DNA of 64,000 bases from Henriciella barbarensis. GTDB taxonomy: Bacteria > Pseudomonadota > Alphaproteobacteria > Caulobacterales > Hyphomonadaceae. The stretch covers positions 930,001-994,000 of the forward strand of contig NZ_QWGB01000005.1 of assembly GCF_003576345.1 (NCBI RefSeq), read 5' to 3'. Below the pieces are notes generated by a model. That model did no database searches, was not told the DNA's origin, and saw only the letters and a program-made list of their open reading frames with translations. The position numbers and the translations under genes were made by a program. How positions within the stretch are numbered: position 1 is the first letter of the stretch; the number at the start of each line of letters is the position of its first letter. This document shows, piece after piece, positions 27,301 through 36,685 of this stretch.

Positions 27301-28134
27301 ATGCGCCCGAGTATATTCTTCAATGTCCATCTCGTATCGGATTCGACGGGTGAGACATTGAATGCAGTGATGCGCGCTGCGGCTGCACAGTTCGAAAACG
27401 TCACGCCGCTTGAGCACAATTATTACCTCGTCCGCTCGGAGCGGCAGCTAGAGCGAGTCATGCGGGAGATCGAGTCCGCCCCCGGTGTTGTCTGGTTTAC
27501 CATTTCCGATGAGGACCTTCGCCTCAAGCTCGAACAGTTCTGCCGCGCGCGTCACATCCCGACCCTCGCCGTTCTCGACCCGTCCATTCACATGCTCAGC
27601 CGTCATCTCGGCGTGACTGCCAGCGACAGAGTCGCGGGCCAGCACGCACTGAATGCCGAGTATTTTGAGCGGATCGAAGCCATCAACTTTGCACTGGCCC
27701 ATGATGACGGTCAGAACCTGCAGGGGCTTCTCGCTGCCGATGTGATCCTTCTGGGTGTCAGCCGCACATCAAAGACGCCAACCTGCGTGTATCTTGCCAA
27801 CCGGGGGGTGAAAGCGGGCAATATCCCGCTCGTGCCTGGTATGCCGATGCCGCCAGTTCTCGATGAAATTGACCCCGTAAACGGCCCGATGGTCATTGGC
27901 CTGAAGATCGGTGTCGAACGCCTTGTCCAGATCCGTAGCCAGCGTCTTATAGCGCTGAATGAAAACTCGATCACCGACTATACCGACGAAGAAGCGGTCC
28001 GCGCTGAGGTGACTGAGGCGAGCCGCCTTTTCCAGCGCCGCAAATGGGCCGTTATCGATGTGTCTCGCCGCAGCGTGGAAGAAACCGCGGCCGCGATCCT
28101 CAACAAGCTCAATCAGAGGCACCAGCAGGAATGA
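27301..28134 (+). CDS. ppsR: Pyruvate, phosphate/water dikinase regulatory protein (PpsR/PDRP, DUF299)
   Basis: Bifunctional kinase-pyrophosphorylase family (277 aa) controlling PEP-forming dikinases by ADP-dependent phosphorylation of a Thr. Opens with FFNVHLVSDSTGETLNAVMRAA, and the P-loop-like GVSRTSKTPTC lies near residue 155. Same family as the gene flanking the Caulobacter origin. First of a five-gene, tightly packed plus-strand run (ppsR-maf-aroE-coaE-dnaQ); its stop overlaps maf by 4 nt. The promoter must lie in or next to the candidate oriC, so initiation and transcription may influence each other. Confidence 0.95.
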   Translation: MRPSIFFNVHLVSDSTGETLNAVMRAAAAQFENVTPLEHNYYLVRSERQLERVMREIESAPGVVWFTISDEDLRLKLEQFCRARHIPTLAVLDPSIHMLSRHLGVTASDRVAGQHALNAEYFERIEAINFALAHDDGQNLQGLLAADVILLGVSRTSKTPTCVYLANRGVKAGNIPLVPGMPMPPVLDEIDPVNGPMVIGLKIGVERLVQIRSQRLIALNENSITDYTDEEAVRAEVTEASRLFQRRKWAVIDVSRRSVEETAAAILNKLNQRHQQE

Positions 28135-28730
28135 GCGCCCAGACAGTTATCCTCGCATCCGGGAGCGAAAGCCGCCGGCGCCTGCTCGCTAATGCTGGCG
28201 TCGAAGCCGAAGCTATTCGTCCGAATGTCGATGAAGACGCCGCGAAGGCGACTTTCCGTGCCAGCGGCATGCGCGTTGCCGACCAGGCCATGCAGCTGGC
28301 AGAGCTGAAAGCCGTAAAGGTTTCACAACGCATGCCGGGTCTTGTCATTGGCGGCGACCAGATGCTGAACCTTGATGGTGAGCCGATCGACAAGCCAAGG
28401 GATATGGCAGACGCTGGCAATCATCTTCGCAAATTTTCAGGCAAGACCCATCGGCTGGAAACGGCGATTGTCATTGCCGAAAACGGTGAGCCTGTCTGGC
28501 GTCATCTTTCTGCGCCCAAACTGACTGTCCGCCCACTTAGCGAAGACTTTATCGCGTCCTACCTCGAGGCGAGCGGGGAGGGCCTTCTGAAGACAGTTGG
28601 CGCTTACATGCTGGAAGACCTTGGCGCGCAGCTCTTTACCCGGATCGAGGGTGATTACTTCACCATTCTCGGTCTGCCACTTTTGCCGCTACTGGATTAT
28701 CTGCGAACGCGCGGTGTCCTGCAGTCATGA
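28131..28730 (+). CDS. maf: Maf-family nucleotide pyrophosphatase
   Basis: House-cleaning pyrophosphatase of non-canonical or modified NTPs (199 aa). The family begins with ILASGSESRRRLL, then IGGDQMLNLDG and the acidic EGDYFTILGLPLLPLL near the end. Start is the ATG of the ATGA overlap with ppsR. It overlaps aroE the same way. Confidence 0.93.
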   Translation: MSAQTVILASGSESRRRLLANAGVEAEAIRPNVDEDAAKATFRASGMRVADQAMQLAELKAVKVSQRMPGLVIGGDQMLNLDGEPIDKPRDMADAGNHLRKFSGKTHRLETAIVIAENGEPVWRHLSAPKLTVRPLSEDFIASYLEASGEGLLKTVGAYMLEDLGAQLFTRIEGDYFTILGLPLLPLLDYLRTRGVLQS

Positions 28731-29548
28731 TCCGCCTTGCCGTTATTGGTGATCCTGTCGGTCACTCGCTCTCACCGCTTATCCACATGACTTGGATCGA
28801 TGCGCTGGGGCTGGAAGCGTCCTATGAATCGATCCGGGTTCCCGATGGCGAAACCGCCGCCGCACTTGATGACTTGGAACAACAGGACTTTCAGGGTCTG
28901 AACGTCACATTGCCGCATAAGCAGGCCGTCCTTGCCAAAGTTACTGCAACCTCGGCCGCAGTAAAAGCTATCGGTGCTGCGAATACGCTTTCCAGACTGC
29001 CTGGCGGCGGTTGGCACGCGGACAATACAGACGCGCCGGGTCTCATCGCGGCACTTGCTCGCATCGGATTCGCTGACTTTAAGGGCAAAACGGTCCTGGT
29101 GCTGGGCGCAGGCGGGGCTGCTCGCGCTGGCCTCTTCGCACTGGACAGGGCAGGGGCAGACATCATCCTGCTCAATCGCACAGTTGAGAAAGCAGAACAG
29201 GTCCTCACCGAATGCTGCTCGCGCGCTCACCTTTCAGGGCCGCTGGATGCTTTGGCTGAGCATGCAGGCCGCGCCGACTTCGTTATCAACACGACGAGTG
29301 CTGGTCATGGCGGTGCCCACATTCCGCTTCCGGCAGGCGATGGCCGTCTCTTCTTCGATATGACCTATGGCAATCCGGCGGCTGTCCAGCTTGCACACGC
29401 CAGGGCGCAAGGCTGGAAAACCGAAGACGGCCTCGGCATGTTGGTCGGACAGGCGGCAGAAAGCTTCTCGATCTGGTTCGACGGCGTAAGGCCGGACATC
29501 GATATCGCCCTTGCAGCTTGCCGCGCGTCGCTGGAGCAGAATTTATGA
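28727..29548 (+). CDS. aroE: Shikimate dehydrogenase
   Basis: Reduces 3-dehydroshikimate to shikimate with NADPH in the aromatic amino-acid pathway (273 aa). HSLSPLIHM at the substrate end, NVTLPHKQAV (catalytic Lys), ADNTDAPG, the dinucleotide motif VLGAGGAARA, and NTTSAG are all visible. Four-nucleotide overlaps with maf and coaE. Confidence 0.96.
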   Translation: MIRLAVIGDPVGHSLSPLIHMTWIDALGLEASYESIRVPDGETAAALDDLEQQDFQGLNVTLPHKQAVLAKVTATSAAVKAIGAANTLSRLPGGGWHADNTDAPGLIAALARIGFADFKGKTVLVLGAGGAARAGLFALDRAGADIILLNRTVEKAEQVLTECCSRAHLSGPLDALAEHAGRADFVINTTSAGHGGAHIPLPAGDGRLFFDMTYGNPAAVQLAHARAQGWKTEDGLGMLVGQAAESFSIWFDGVRPDIDIALAACRASLEQNL

Positions 29549-30150
29549 TCATCCTTGGACTTACCGGCTCGATCGGCATGGGAAAGAGCGCCACCGCAGC
29601 GATGTTCGCCGATGGCGGCGTCCCGGTCTATGACGCGGACGCGGCTGTTCATTCCATCTATGAACAGGGGGGTCTTGCCGTTGAACCGCTGGGAGAGCGT
29701 TTCCCGAGCGTTATTGTAGAGGGTGCCGTCAGCCGCCAGCGCCTTCGTGACATCGTGATGGAAGACCCTGACGCGATGAAGGATCTCGAAGCGATCGTCC
29801 ACCCTCTCGTCGGCCAGACCCAGATCGAGTTTCGCACATCGGCGCTCAAATCGGGGGCAGGGCTCGCCGTGCTTGATATCCCGCTCCTTTATGAGACGGG
29901 CGGCGACAAGCGTTGCGACTATGTTGCGGTCGTTTCCGCCCCGCCAGAGGTTCAGCGCGAACGGGTGATGGCACGGAAGGAAATGTCTGAATCCGACCTT
30001 GAAAAGATCGTCGCCAAACAGGTCCCGGATGCGGAAAAACGCGCCCGTGCGGACTTCATCATTTCTACAGCCTTCGGTTTCGATTTCGCCCGAACCCATG
30101 TAAACGCGATCATCCACTTGCTGACCAAAATGGACAGGGAAGAGAGATGA
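29545..30150 (+). CDS. coaE: Dephospho-CoA kinase
   Basis: Last step of coenzyme A synthesis (201 aa). P-loop LTGSIGMGKSATA at the N-terminus, DADAAVHSIY, VLDIPLLYETG and the C-terminal helices are typical. ATG at 29545 overlaps the aroE stop (ATGA); its own stop overlaps dnaQ by 4 nt. Confidence 0.95.
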   Translation: MIILGLTGSIGMGKSATAAMFADGGVPVYDADAAVHSIYEQGGLAVEPLGERFPSVIVEGAVSRQRLRDIVMEDPDAMKDLEAIVHPLVGQTQIEFRTSALKSGAGLAVLDIPLLYETGGDKRCDYVAVVSAPPEVQRERVMARKEMSESDLEKIVAKQVPDAEKRARADFIISTAFGFDFARTHVNAIIHLLTKMDREER

Positions 30151-30851
30151 GCCAGCCCCTTCGCGAGATTGCTTTCGATACCGAAACAACCGGCCTTGAT
30201 TGGGCAGGTGAAGACCGGATCATTGAGCTTGGCGCCGTCGAACTCATCAATCATGTCGCGACAGGTCGCACTTTCCATGAACGTATCAATCCGCGCCGGT
30301 CTGTGTCTGCCAAGACGGTGGAAATCACCGGCATCACGGATGAGATGCTGGTCGACAAGCCCTTTTTCGAGGATCCGCGCATCGTTGATGCATTCCTGGA
30401 GTTTGTCGGCGACTCGACGCTGGTCGCACACAATGCTGCGTTTGACCGAGGCTTTCTCAACGCAGAACTCCAGCGATGTGGCCGGGCAGAAGTACCGCTA
30501 GAGCGCTGGGTCGACACGCTGGATATAGCAAAGAAGCGTCACCCTGGCGCGCCCGCCTCGCTGGATGCGCTCTGCAAACGCTACAGCATTGGCCTCGAAG
30601 CGCGGACGCTTCACGGGGCGCTGCTTGATAGCCAGCTGCTCGCAGAAGTCTATCTCGAGCTTCGCGGTGGGCGCGCGCGTGCGTTTGATTTCTCGAACAG
30701 GGATGAAAGCGACGGCGAGGCGAGCTTCCGCCGGGCGCGGGTTCGCCCCGAGCCGCTTGCGTCACCGATTACAGGCGCAGAACAGGAAGCCCACGCGGCC
30801 TTTGTGGCAACGCTTGGAGATAACCCGATCTGGGCGCGCTACCTGAACTAG
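30147..30851 (+). CDS. dnaQ: DNA polymerase III epsilon subunit
   Basis: 3'-5' proofreading exonuclease (234 aa) of the DEDDh type: FDTETTGLD (Asp, Glu), HNAAFDRGFL (Asp), and the HGALLDSQLLAEVYLEL (His, Asp) block. The C-terminal tail with ANPIWARYLN-like end probably contacts the alpha subunit. It closes the ppsR-dnaQ run and converges on secB with 33 nt between. Confidence 0.95.
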   Translation: MSQPLREIAFDTETTGLDWAGEDRIIELGAVELINHVATGRTFHERINPRRSVSAKTVEITGITDEMLVDKPFFEDPRIVDAFLEFVGDSTLVAHNAAFDRGFLNAELQRCGRAEVPLERWVDTLDIAKKRHPGAPASLDALCKRYSIGLEARTLHGALLDSQLLAEVYLELRGGRARAFDFSNRDESDGEASFRRARVRPEPLASPITGAEQEAHAAFVATLGDNPIWARYLN

Positions 30852-30884
30852 GCGGCGCGACCCAGTAAGTCGGACTTCAGAAAA

Positions 30885-31433
30885 TTAATTCTCGGTTTCC
30901 TTGTTTTCGGTCTCACCGGCCGGGGCAACTGAACCATTGTCGCCGGGCGTGGCTTCTGCCGGTGCGCCATTCACGCCCTGCTGCATGCGGGAGCGCTGCT
31001 GGCGATAGAGTGCGGTGAAGTCGACAGGGTCGATACGCAGTGGCGGAAAGCCGCCTTCCTGGGTCAGGTCTGCAACCAGACGGCGCGCAAACGGGAACAG
31101 AAGACGCGGGCACTCGATCAGTAGCATGGCTTCTGCATCAGCTTGTGACGCGCCCTGCAGCTGGAACAAACCTGCATATTCGAGCTCAACGAGGAAAAGC
31201 GCCGTTTCCTTGGTGCCGGCGCGCGCGTTCAGTTTCAGGACAACTTCAAAGATGCCTTCGTCGCGGTTCTGCGTGTTCGCCTGCACATCGATGCCGAGAT
31301 CGACATTTGGCTGCTCATTCAGACGCGCGCCCGGATTTTCGAACGAAAGGTCCTTGATGTACTGGTTCAGGACGCGAAGGCTCGGGCCAGTCGGTTGTTG
31401 TGGCTGTGCAGCGGTGTCTGTCGTATCTGACAT
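30885..31433 (-). CDS. secB: Protein-export chaperone SecB
   Basis: Tetrameric chaperone that keeps precursors unfolded and hands them to SecA (182 aa). QYIKDLSFENPGAR, VVLKLNARAGTKETALFLVELEYAGLFQL, LLIECPRLLFPFARRLVADLTQEGGFPPLRIDPVDFTALY are the family blocks; the Asn/Glu-rich C-tail is poorly conserved. ATG at 31433 was chosen over longer readings by family start. It is divergent from the Tim44-like gene (126 nt). Confidence 0.96.
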   Translation of the reverse strand: MSDTTDTAAQPQQPTGPSLRVLNQYIKDLSFENPGARLNEQPNVDLGIDVQANTQNRDEGIFEVVLKLNARAGTKETALFLVELEYAGLFQLQGASQADAEAMLLIECPRLLFPFARRLVADLTQEGGFPPLRIDPVDFTALYRQQRSRMQQGVNGAPAEATPGDNGSVAPAGETENKETEN

Positions 31434-31559
31434 TACGGCGAAATCCTCTCGAAAACTGGGTTTTGCGCCTATCATGCGACCCCTGCTTGAGCAACAACGG
31501 GTGGCATAGGTCAAAACGTGACTATATGAGTCCGTACAGACCCCCTCCACGGAGACGAG

Positions 31560-32165
31560 ATGTCCTCTTCGATGATCGAACTACTGCTTCTCACCGCAAT
31601 CGCCGTCTTCGTTGGCTGGCGACTTTACACCACGCTTGGCAGCGATGCTGGCCCTCCTGAAGGGCGTCCGCGTGATCAGAAGCCAGCCGTCGGTAACAAG
31701 CCCGCCACCCCTGCGCGTGAGAACACGGCAGGACTTCGCCCGGCCTTCACCGGTCCGGCGGCAAGCGGTCTCGAAGCGATTCATTCGGCCGATTCAAGCT
31801 TTGATCCGAAGGAATTCCTCTCGGGGGCCCGTTCCGCTTACGAAATGCTGGTCAAGGCGTTCGCAGAAGGTGACCGTGAAACGCTCGGTCAATGGCTCGA
31901 CACCGATGTGTACGAAGCCTGGGATGCGGCCATTGCTGAGCGTGAGAAAACAGGCGCTGAAGCACCGCAACTGCTTCGCCTGAAGCGGAGCGAAATCGAC
32001 GCGGCCGACCTCGATGCCGGTGGCACCGCCCGGGTCACAGTCCGTTTTCAGTCTGAACTCGGCATCGGCGACATGACGCGTACGTCCGAAGAACTCTGGA
32101 CGTTCATGCGCGACACTTCGACGGATGATCCGAACTGGCTGCTGGACGACGTCGACACGCCGTAG
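31560..32165 (+). CDS. Tim44/TimA family putative membrane adaptor
   Basis: A 201-aa protein with one N-terminal membrane helix (residues 5-25) and a C-terminal Tim44-like domain (about 75-198): FLSGARSAYEMLVKAFAEGDRETLGQWLDTDVYEAW and RFQSELGIGDMTRTSEELWTF. Alphaproteobacterial homologues are called TimA and resemble the mitochondrial import-motor anchor Tim44; its bacterial partner is not established. Start ATG at 31560 follows GGAG. Part of a conserved run secB / timA-mltA-smr. Confidence 0.85.
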   Translation: MSSSMIELLLLTAIAVFVGWRLYTTLGSDAGPPEGRPRDQKPAVGNKPATPARENTAGLRPAFTGPAASGLEAIHSADSSFDPKEFLSGARSAYEMLVKAFAEGDRETLGQWLDTDVYEAWDAAIAEREKTGAEAPQLLRLKRSEIDAADLDAGGTARVTVRFQSELGIGDMTRTSEELWTFMRDTSTDDPNWLLDDVDTP

Positions 32166-32240
32166 AAAGCTTGCGTGGCGTCAGCCACGCTGAGACTTTC
32201 AGGTTGTCGATCCGGTCGAAACCCGGCAATTCTTGGCACC

Positions 32241-33542
32241 ATGATGAGACTGACTGGCCTTATTCTGGCTGCCTGCCTGACCGCGTCCTGTGCGACCAAT
32301 CCGGATTCCGAAGACGGCGAAAGCCTACCTTATGGCACGGCGCATCGCGATGTCTCCATGAGGCATCCTGCACCGACCCCGCGCTCACGACAGCCGGATG
32401 AGCGCCCACCAGAAAAAGAGATCGCCCCGAATGCCGCGCGCCAGGCACCGCCCGCGCCCGCGGCGTTCGCAAGCCTACCGGGATGGGACGAGGCCAGACT
32501 TTATCCGGGTGTAATGGCGCTGCGCAAAAGCTGCACGGTTTTTCGAGAAGGCGCGGCCGATGCGCCCATTTCATCTGTCGCTCCGTGGGCCGGCAGCACG
32601 ATGGATTGGTTGCCAGCCTGCGCGGCCCTGGAAGTCGTCGAGGACGAAATTTCTGCGCGCACCGTGATGCAAACCCTTTTCCGACCGGTCGAAATCGACG
32701 CGCCAGACGGAAAGTCGCGTTTCACTGGCTATTTCGAACCCGTCTACGAAGCGCGCACCACGCCGGAACCTCCCTTCACCGAGCCTGTGCCAGCCTATCC
32801 TCAGGACCTGGAACGCGAACGTGGCGTCGGCATTTTCCAGCGCCTGCCTGATGGGACGCGCCGGCCCTATCCTGACCGCAAGGCCATTACCGAAGCGGGT
32901 GTTGAGCCGCTCGCCTATGCGCATCCGGCAGATGTCTTCTTCCTGCAGATCCAGGGGTCAGGAAAACTCGTCTTCCCGGATGGCACCACGATGAAGGCCG
33001 TCTATGCCGCGCACAATGGCCAACGTTTCGGCTCGACCGCCAACTGGTTGCTCAATCGCGGCTGGATTTCGCGCGGCGAAGCCTCGATGCAGGGCATCCG
33101 CGCCTGGATGGACCGGGCAACCCCCGAACAGGTGCGCCAGGCCATGAATGCCAATCCGCGCTACATCTTCTTCACGCTCGAAGCGCCTGAAGAGGGCGAG
33201 ACAGGCCCGAAGGGGGCGATGGGTGTTCCGCTGACGCCGCTCGGCTCCGTTGCAATCGACCGGGAGCACAACCCGATGGGTGTCCCCATGTTTATCCAGA
33301 CGACGGCGCCCGGCCTCGGCGGGGACTGGTCCGGCATGCTGGTTGCGCAGGATACCGGCGGCGCGGTGAACGGTCCTGTGCGCGGTGACATCTATTTCGG
33401 AACGGGCAAGGAAGCGGGCGAACGTGCAGGCACGATGAACGCGCCAGGACGCCTCTGGGTGCTCTTGCCACGCGCAGTCGCAGACCGCATTCCGGGGATC
33501 GATGCCTATGCCGACCTTGGCCGGAACCCTCCGGCCCCCTAA
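32241..33542 (+). CDS. mltA: Membrane-bound lytic murein transglycosylase A
   Basis: Cleaves the peptidoglycan glycan backbone leaving 1,6-anhydro-MurNAc (433 aa). It has a lipoprotein signal at MMRLTGLILAACLTASC, the MltA domain with FTGYFEPVYEA and DVFFLQIQGSGKL, and the C-terminal 3D domain with AQDTGGAVNGPVRGDIYFGTG, containing the catalytic Asp. ATG at 32241 starts the signal; the longer reading from 32175 has no RBS. Nine nucleotides separate it from smr. Confidence 0.93.
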   Translation: MMRLTGLILAACLTASCATNPDSEDGESLPYGTAHRDVSMRHPAPTPRSRQPDERPPEKEIAPNAARQAPPAPAAFASLPGWDEARLYPGVMALRKSCTVFREGAADAPISSVAPWAGSTMDWLPACAALEVVEDEISARTVMQTLFRPVEIDAPDGKSRFTGYFEPVYEARTTPEPPFTEPVPAYPQDLERERGVGIFQRLPDGTRRPYPDRKAITEAGVEPLAYAHPADVFFLQIQGSGKLVFPDGTTMKAVYAAHNGQRFGSTANWLLNRGWISRGEASMQGIRAWMDRATPEQVRQAMNANPRYIFFTLEAPEEGETGPKGAMGVPLTPLGSVAIDREHNPMGVPMFIQTTAPGLGGDWSGMLVAQDTGGAVNGPVRGDIYFGTGKEAGERAGTMNAPGRLWVLLPRAVADRIPGIDAYADLGRNPPAP

Positions 33543-33551
33543 ATCGGGCCA

Positions 33552-34061
33552 ATGAGCGACCGCCCCCTCCGACCTGACGAAAAGAAAGCCTGGGAACAGG
33601 TTCGTCGCTCTGTGCGCCCGCTTGGTGGCAGCAATTCCGCGCCCCGTCCGCGCGCCCCGGCGATCACGAGGCCGGTCCTCGATAAAACACCCTCTGAAAA
33701 CACCACCAGTACACCGTCACTGCACCGTCCAGCCACTCCGGCGGCACCCCGCGACCGAAGCGCCGACAAACAGGTCCGCCGCGGCAAGATTTCCATTTCA
33801 GCCCGATTTGACCTGCACGGACACACACAGGCATCGGCCTGGAGTGCGCTGCCTGCCTTTCTCGCCCGCGAACAGGCGCGCGGCAGTCGCACCGTCATTG
33901 TGATTACAGGCAAGGGCAAAGCAGGCGGCGGCGTCTTGCGCCACAATTTCCTGCGCTGGGTCGAAATGCCCGAGGCCCGCGTGCTAATCACTGGATATGC
34001 CGGCGCCCATCCGCGTCATGGAGGTGAAGGCGCGTTCTACGTATTCCTCAGAAAACGCTAG
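33552..34061 (+). CDS. Smr/MutS2 C-terminal domain protein
   Basis: A 169-aa cytosolic protein with a disordered, Pro/Thr-rich N-terminal half (residues 15-75) and a C-terminal Smr domain: FDLHGHTQASAWSALPAFL, VIVITGKGKAGGGVLRH and GEGAFYVFLRKR. Smr domains nick DNA or RNA and help relieve ribosome collisions or recombination intermediates. Its stop shares the tetranucleotide CTAG (34058-34061) with the convergent hisE. Confidence 0.9.
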   Translation: MSDRPLRPDEKKAWEQVRRSVRPLGGSNSAPRPRAPAITRPVLDKTPSENTTSTPSLHRPATPAAPRDRSADKQVRRGKISISARFDLHGHTQASAWSALPAFLAREQARGSRTVIVITGKGKAGGGVLRHNFLRWVEMPEARVLITGYAGAHPRHGGEGAFYVFLRKR

Positions 34062-34435
34062 TCTTTTCTAATGCGGGCGGCTTTCTCGGCAAGGCCGGAA
34101 ACGCCTCTACGCTCGGCCAGCGCATCGGCGACCATATCCAGCGAAACGCCCTTCGCCCGCAGGCCAACAAGCAGGTGAAACAGCAGGTCTGCTGTCTCGG
34201 AGGCCACTTCCTTTCGGCCCTGCGCGGCAATGGCGAGGGCCACTTCGGCGCCTTCCTCGGCGATCTTCTTGCCGCACCGGATGGGGCCCGAGTTGATCAA
34301 CCGCGCCGTATAGCTCTTTTCGATATCGCCCCCGACCCGGCTATCCACTGTTTTGGAAAGCAGGGCGACGAGCTCGTTCAGGCGTTTGGCAGAGCCGAGT
34401 TCGGTCTTCGACATGTCGTTTTGTCCAGTCGTCAT
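34058..34435 (-). CDS. hisE: Phosphoribosyl-ATP pyrophosphatase
   Basis: Second step of histidine synthesis, hydrolysing PR-ATP to PR-AMP (125 aa). The core GPIRCGKKIAEEGAEVALAI and SETADLLFHLLVGL hold the acidic metal-binding residues of the MazG-like fold. Its start (34435) overlaps the hisF stop as TAATG, so it is translationally coupled; an internal ATG at 34414 is a possible alternative. Here hisE is a separate gene, not fused to hisI. Confidence 0.93.
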   Translation of the reverse strand: MTTGQNDMSKTELGSAKRLNELVALLSKTVDSRVGGDIEKSYTARLINSGPIRCGKKIAEEGAEVALAIAAQGRKEVASETADLLFHLLVGLRAKGVSLDMVADALAERRGVSGLAEKAARIRKD

Positions 34436-35193
34436 TAGAGGGGGCGCACCGGTGCACCGGCGTCTGATAAGGCTTTGCGGGCCTCATCGAGGCTAACTTC
34501 GCCAAAATGGAAAATCGAGGCAGCAAGGACGGCTGTCGCACCGCCTTCCAGTATTGCCGGGGGCAAATCAGCCGCGGACCCGGCACCGCCCGAAGCGATC
34601 ACGGGAAGATTTACCGCTGAGGTGACCGCTTTCAACAGCGCTATATCATAGCCCGACTTGGTGCCGTCCCGGTCCATGGAGGTGAGCAGGATTTCGCCAG
34701 CCCCGCGCTTCTCGGCTTCGCGCGCAAACGCGACGGCGTCGATTCCGGTTGGTTTGCGACCGCCATGGGTAAAGATTTCCCAATGATCGCCGGCCTGGCG
34801 CGCATCGATGGCAACGACGACCGCCTGACTGCCTGCACGCGCGGCACATTCCGAAATCACTGCCGGGTTAGCGACGGCTGCCGAGTTGATTGCTACCTTG
34901 TCGGCGCCAGAGCGCAGCAGTTGAACGAGATCATCGCCGCTTCGCACACCTCCGCCCACGGTCAGCGGCATGAAGCACTGTTCTGCCGTGCGCCGGACAA
35001 CATCCAGCGTGGTGCCGCGCCCTTCATGGCTTGCCGAAATATCAAGGAAGCAAAGCTCATCGGCCCCGGCCTCGTCATACGCCTTGGCAAGCGCGACCGG
35101 ATCGCCTGCATCACGCAAGTCGACGAAATTGACGCCCTTCACAGTGCGTCCATCCTTCACATCGAGGCAGGGTATGATGCGGGACTTCAGCAT
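34435..35193 (-). CDS. hisF: Imidazole glycerol phosphate synthase subunit HisF
   Basis: Cyclase half of the HisF-HisH complex, turning PRFAR plus ammonia into ImGP and AICAR (252 aa). (beta-alpha)8 barrel with catalytic Asp in [13 protein letters not shown] and the second in [11 protein letters not shown]; phosphate-binding [10 protein letters not shown] and [12 protein letters not shown]. hisA abuts it with no gap (TAAATG). Confidence 0.97.
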   Translation of the reverse strand: MLKSRIIPCLDVKDGRTVKGVNFVDLRDAGDPVALAKAYDEAGADELCFLDISASHEGRGTTLDVVRRTAEQCFMPLTVGGGVRSGDDLVQLLRSGADKVAINSAAVANPAVISECAARAGSQAVVVAIDARQAGDHWEIFTHGGRKPTGIDAVAFAREAEKRGAGEILLTSMDRDGTKSGYDIALLKAVTSAVNLPVIASGGAGSAADLPPAILEGGATAVLAASIFHFGEVSLDEARKALSDAGAPVRPL

Positions 35194-35937
35194 TTAGCGC
35201 GTTCCTGCTGCCTGCATGGCTTCAGCCGGATCGATATCACCATCGTAGAGCGCGCGGCCGAGGATCGTCCCGGCAACGGCATGATCGCCGCCAGCATTCC
35301 GAAGATCTGTAATGTCTTTCACGCTGGCAAGGCCGCCGGACGCAATCACGGGAATCGAAACGGCATTCGCCATCTTCGCAGTGAAGTCGACATTGATGCC
35401 GCTCTTCATGCCGTCGCGCGAAATATCGGTCACGACCAGTGCAGCGACGCCGCAGCCTTCGAACTGCTGCGCCAGCTCTACCGCTTCCATGTCGGACGTT
35501 TCAGCCCAGCCTTCGACGGCGACGCGTCCATCGCGCGCATCAATGCCAACGACGATCTGGTTCTCGAAGGCTTTCGCGGCGGTCTTGACCAGTTCCGGGT
35601 CGCGCAGGGCGGCCGTGCCAAGAATCACGCGGCTGAGACCGGCATCGAGCCAGGCTTCGATCTGCGCCAGCGTGCGAATACCGCCGCCAAGCTGGACCGG
35701 CACGTCGACCGCAGACAGGATCGCGCGAACCGCGTCGCCATTCGCGCTATCGCCAGCGAATGCGCCGTTGAGATCTACGACATGCAGCCGGTCAAAGCCC
35801 ATCGCCTTGAAGCGGGCAGCCTGATCAGCCGGGTCCGGATTGAATGTCGTCGCCTGATCCATCTCGCCGCGCAGAAGGCGCACGCAATTACCATCCTTGA
35901 GGTCGATGGCGGGCCAGAGCTCGAAAGGCATCGTCAT
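35194..35937 (-). CDS. hisA: Phosphoribosylformimino-AICAR-P isomerase HisA
   Basis: Isomerises ProFAR to PRFAR (247 aa). Barrel with [12 protein letters not shown] (catalytic Asp), [11 protein letters not shown] (second Asp), and [12 protein letters not shown]. The start at 35937 overlaps the hisH stop (TAATG); a longer reading from 35949 is not supported. It is followed at once by hisF. Confidence 0.97.
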   Translation of the reverse strand: MTMPFELWPAIDLKDGNCVRLLRGEMDQATTFNPDPADQAARFKAMGFDRLHVVDLNGAFAGDSANGDAVRAILSAVDVPVQLGGGIRTLAQIEAWLDAGLSRVILGTAALRDPELVKTAAKAFENQIVVGIDARDGRVAVEGWAETSDMEAVELAQQFEGCGVAALVVTDISRDGMKSGINVDFTAKMANAVSIPVIASGGLASVKDITDLRNAGGDHAVAGTILGRALYDGDIDPAEAMQAAGTR

Positions 35938-36578
35938 TACGGGCTCCATTGCAGAAAATTGGCGAGAAGCTTCAGACCGACACGCTGGCTCTTCTCGGGG
36001 TGAAACTGGGTTGCGACCATGTTGGCGCGGCCGATCACGGCGGTCAGCGGGGTGCCATAGTCAGTCTGCGCCAGCACATCCGCCTTATCCTTCGCCCTGA
36101 AGCTGTAGGAATGGGTGAAATAGACATGCGGATCGTCGCCAAGGTCACTCAGGACCGGGTGAGGGCGCAATTTCTCCAGACCATTCCAGCCCATATGCGG
36201 AATCTTGAGGCCGGGCCCGGGTTCAATCCGGTCAACATCGCCAGCGATCCAGTCCAGCCCGGCTGTCACGCCGTCTTCCAGCCCGCGCGTGGCCAGCAAT
36301 TGCAAGCCGACGCAGATGCCAAGGAAGGGCACGCCGCGCTGCATCACAGCTTCGTTCAGCGCCTCGACCAGACCTTCACGGGAAAAAAGTCCACGTGCGC
36401 AATCTGCAAAGTGACCAACCCCCGGCAGCACGATCCGGTCCGCCTTGCGTACGGCGTCCGGGTCATCAGTCACGCGGACTGATGCGCCGCCCGGGCATGC
36501 TTTCCCGGCTTCATTCAGGGCGCGTTCGGCTGAGTGAAGATTGCCGGAGCCATAATCTATGAGAACGAGATCGGTCAT
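35937..36578 (-). CDS. hisH: Imidazole glycerol phosphate synthase subunit HisH
   Basis: Glutaminase half of ImGP synthase, supplying ammonia to HisF (213 aa). Class I amidotransferase triad: nucleophile Cys89 in [11 protein letters not shown] and His/Glu in [11 protein letters not shown]. Begins [21 protein letters not shown], the family N-terminus. It is separated from hisB by a divergently oriented peptidase gene. Confidence 0.97.
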   Translation of the reverse strand: MTDLVLIDYGSGNLHSAERALNEAGKACPGGASVRVTDDPDAVRKADRIVLPGVGHFADCARGLFSREGLVEALNEAVMQRGVPFLGICVGLQLLATRGLEDGVTAGLDWIAGDVDRIEPGPGLKIPHMGWNGLEKLRPHPVLSDLGDDPHVYFTHSYSFRAKDKADVLAQTDYGTPLTAVIGRANMVATQFHPEKSQRVGLKLLANFLQWSP

Positions 36579-36685
36579 CGTCTGCGCTCATAGCGATGCG
36601 TGAGCCGAAGTAAAAGTGGGCTTGGCTTGATTGATGCGAATGGGTGAAGCAAGGTCGCGCATCAAATCACACTGGAGACCATTTC

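Noticed and set aside
34765-36003. 412-codon plus-strand frame opposite hisF/hisA
   Set aside because: Shadow of two confident his genes; no protein-like pattern.
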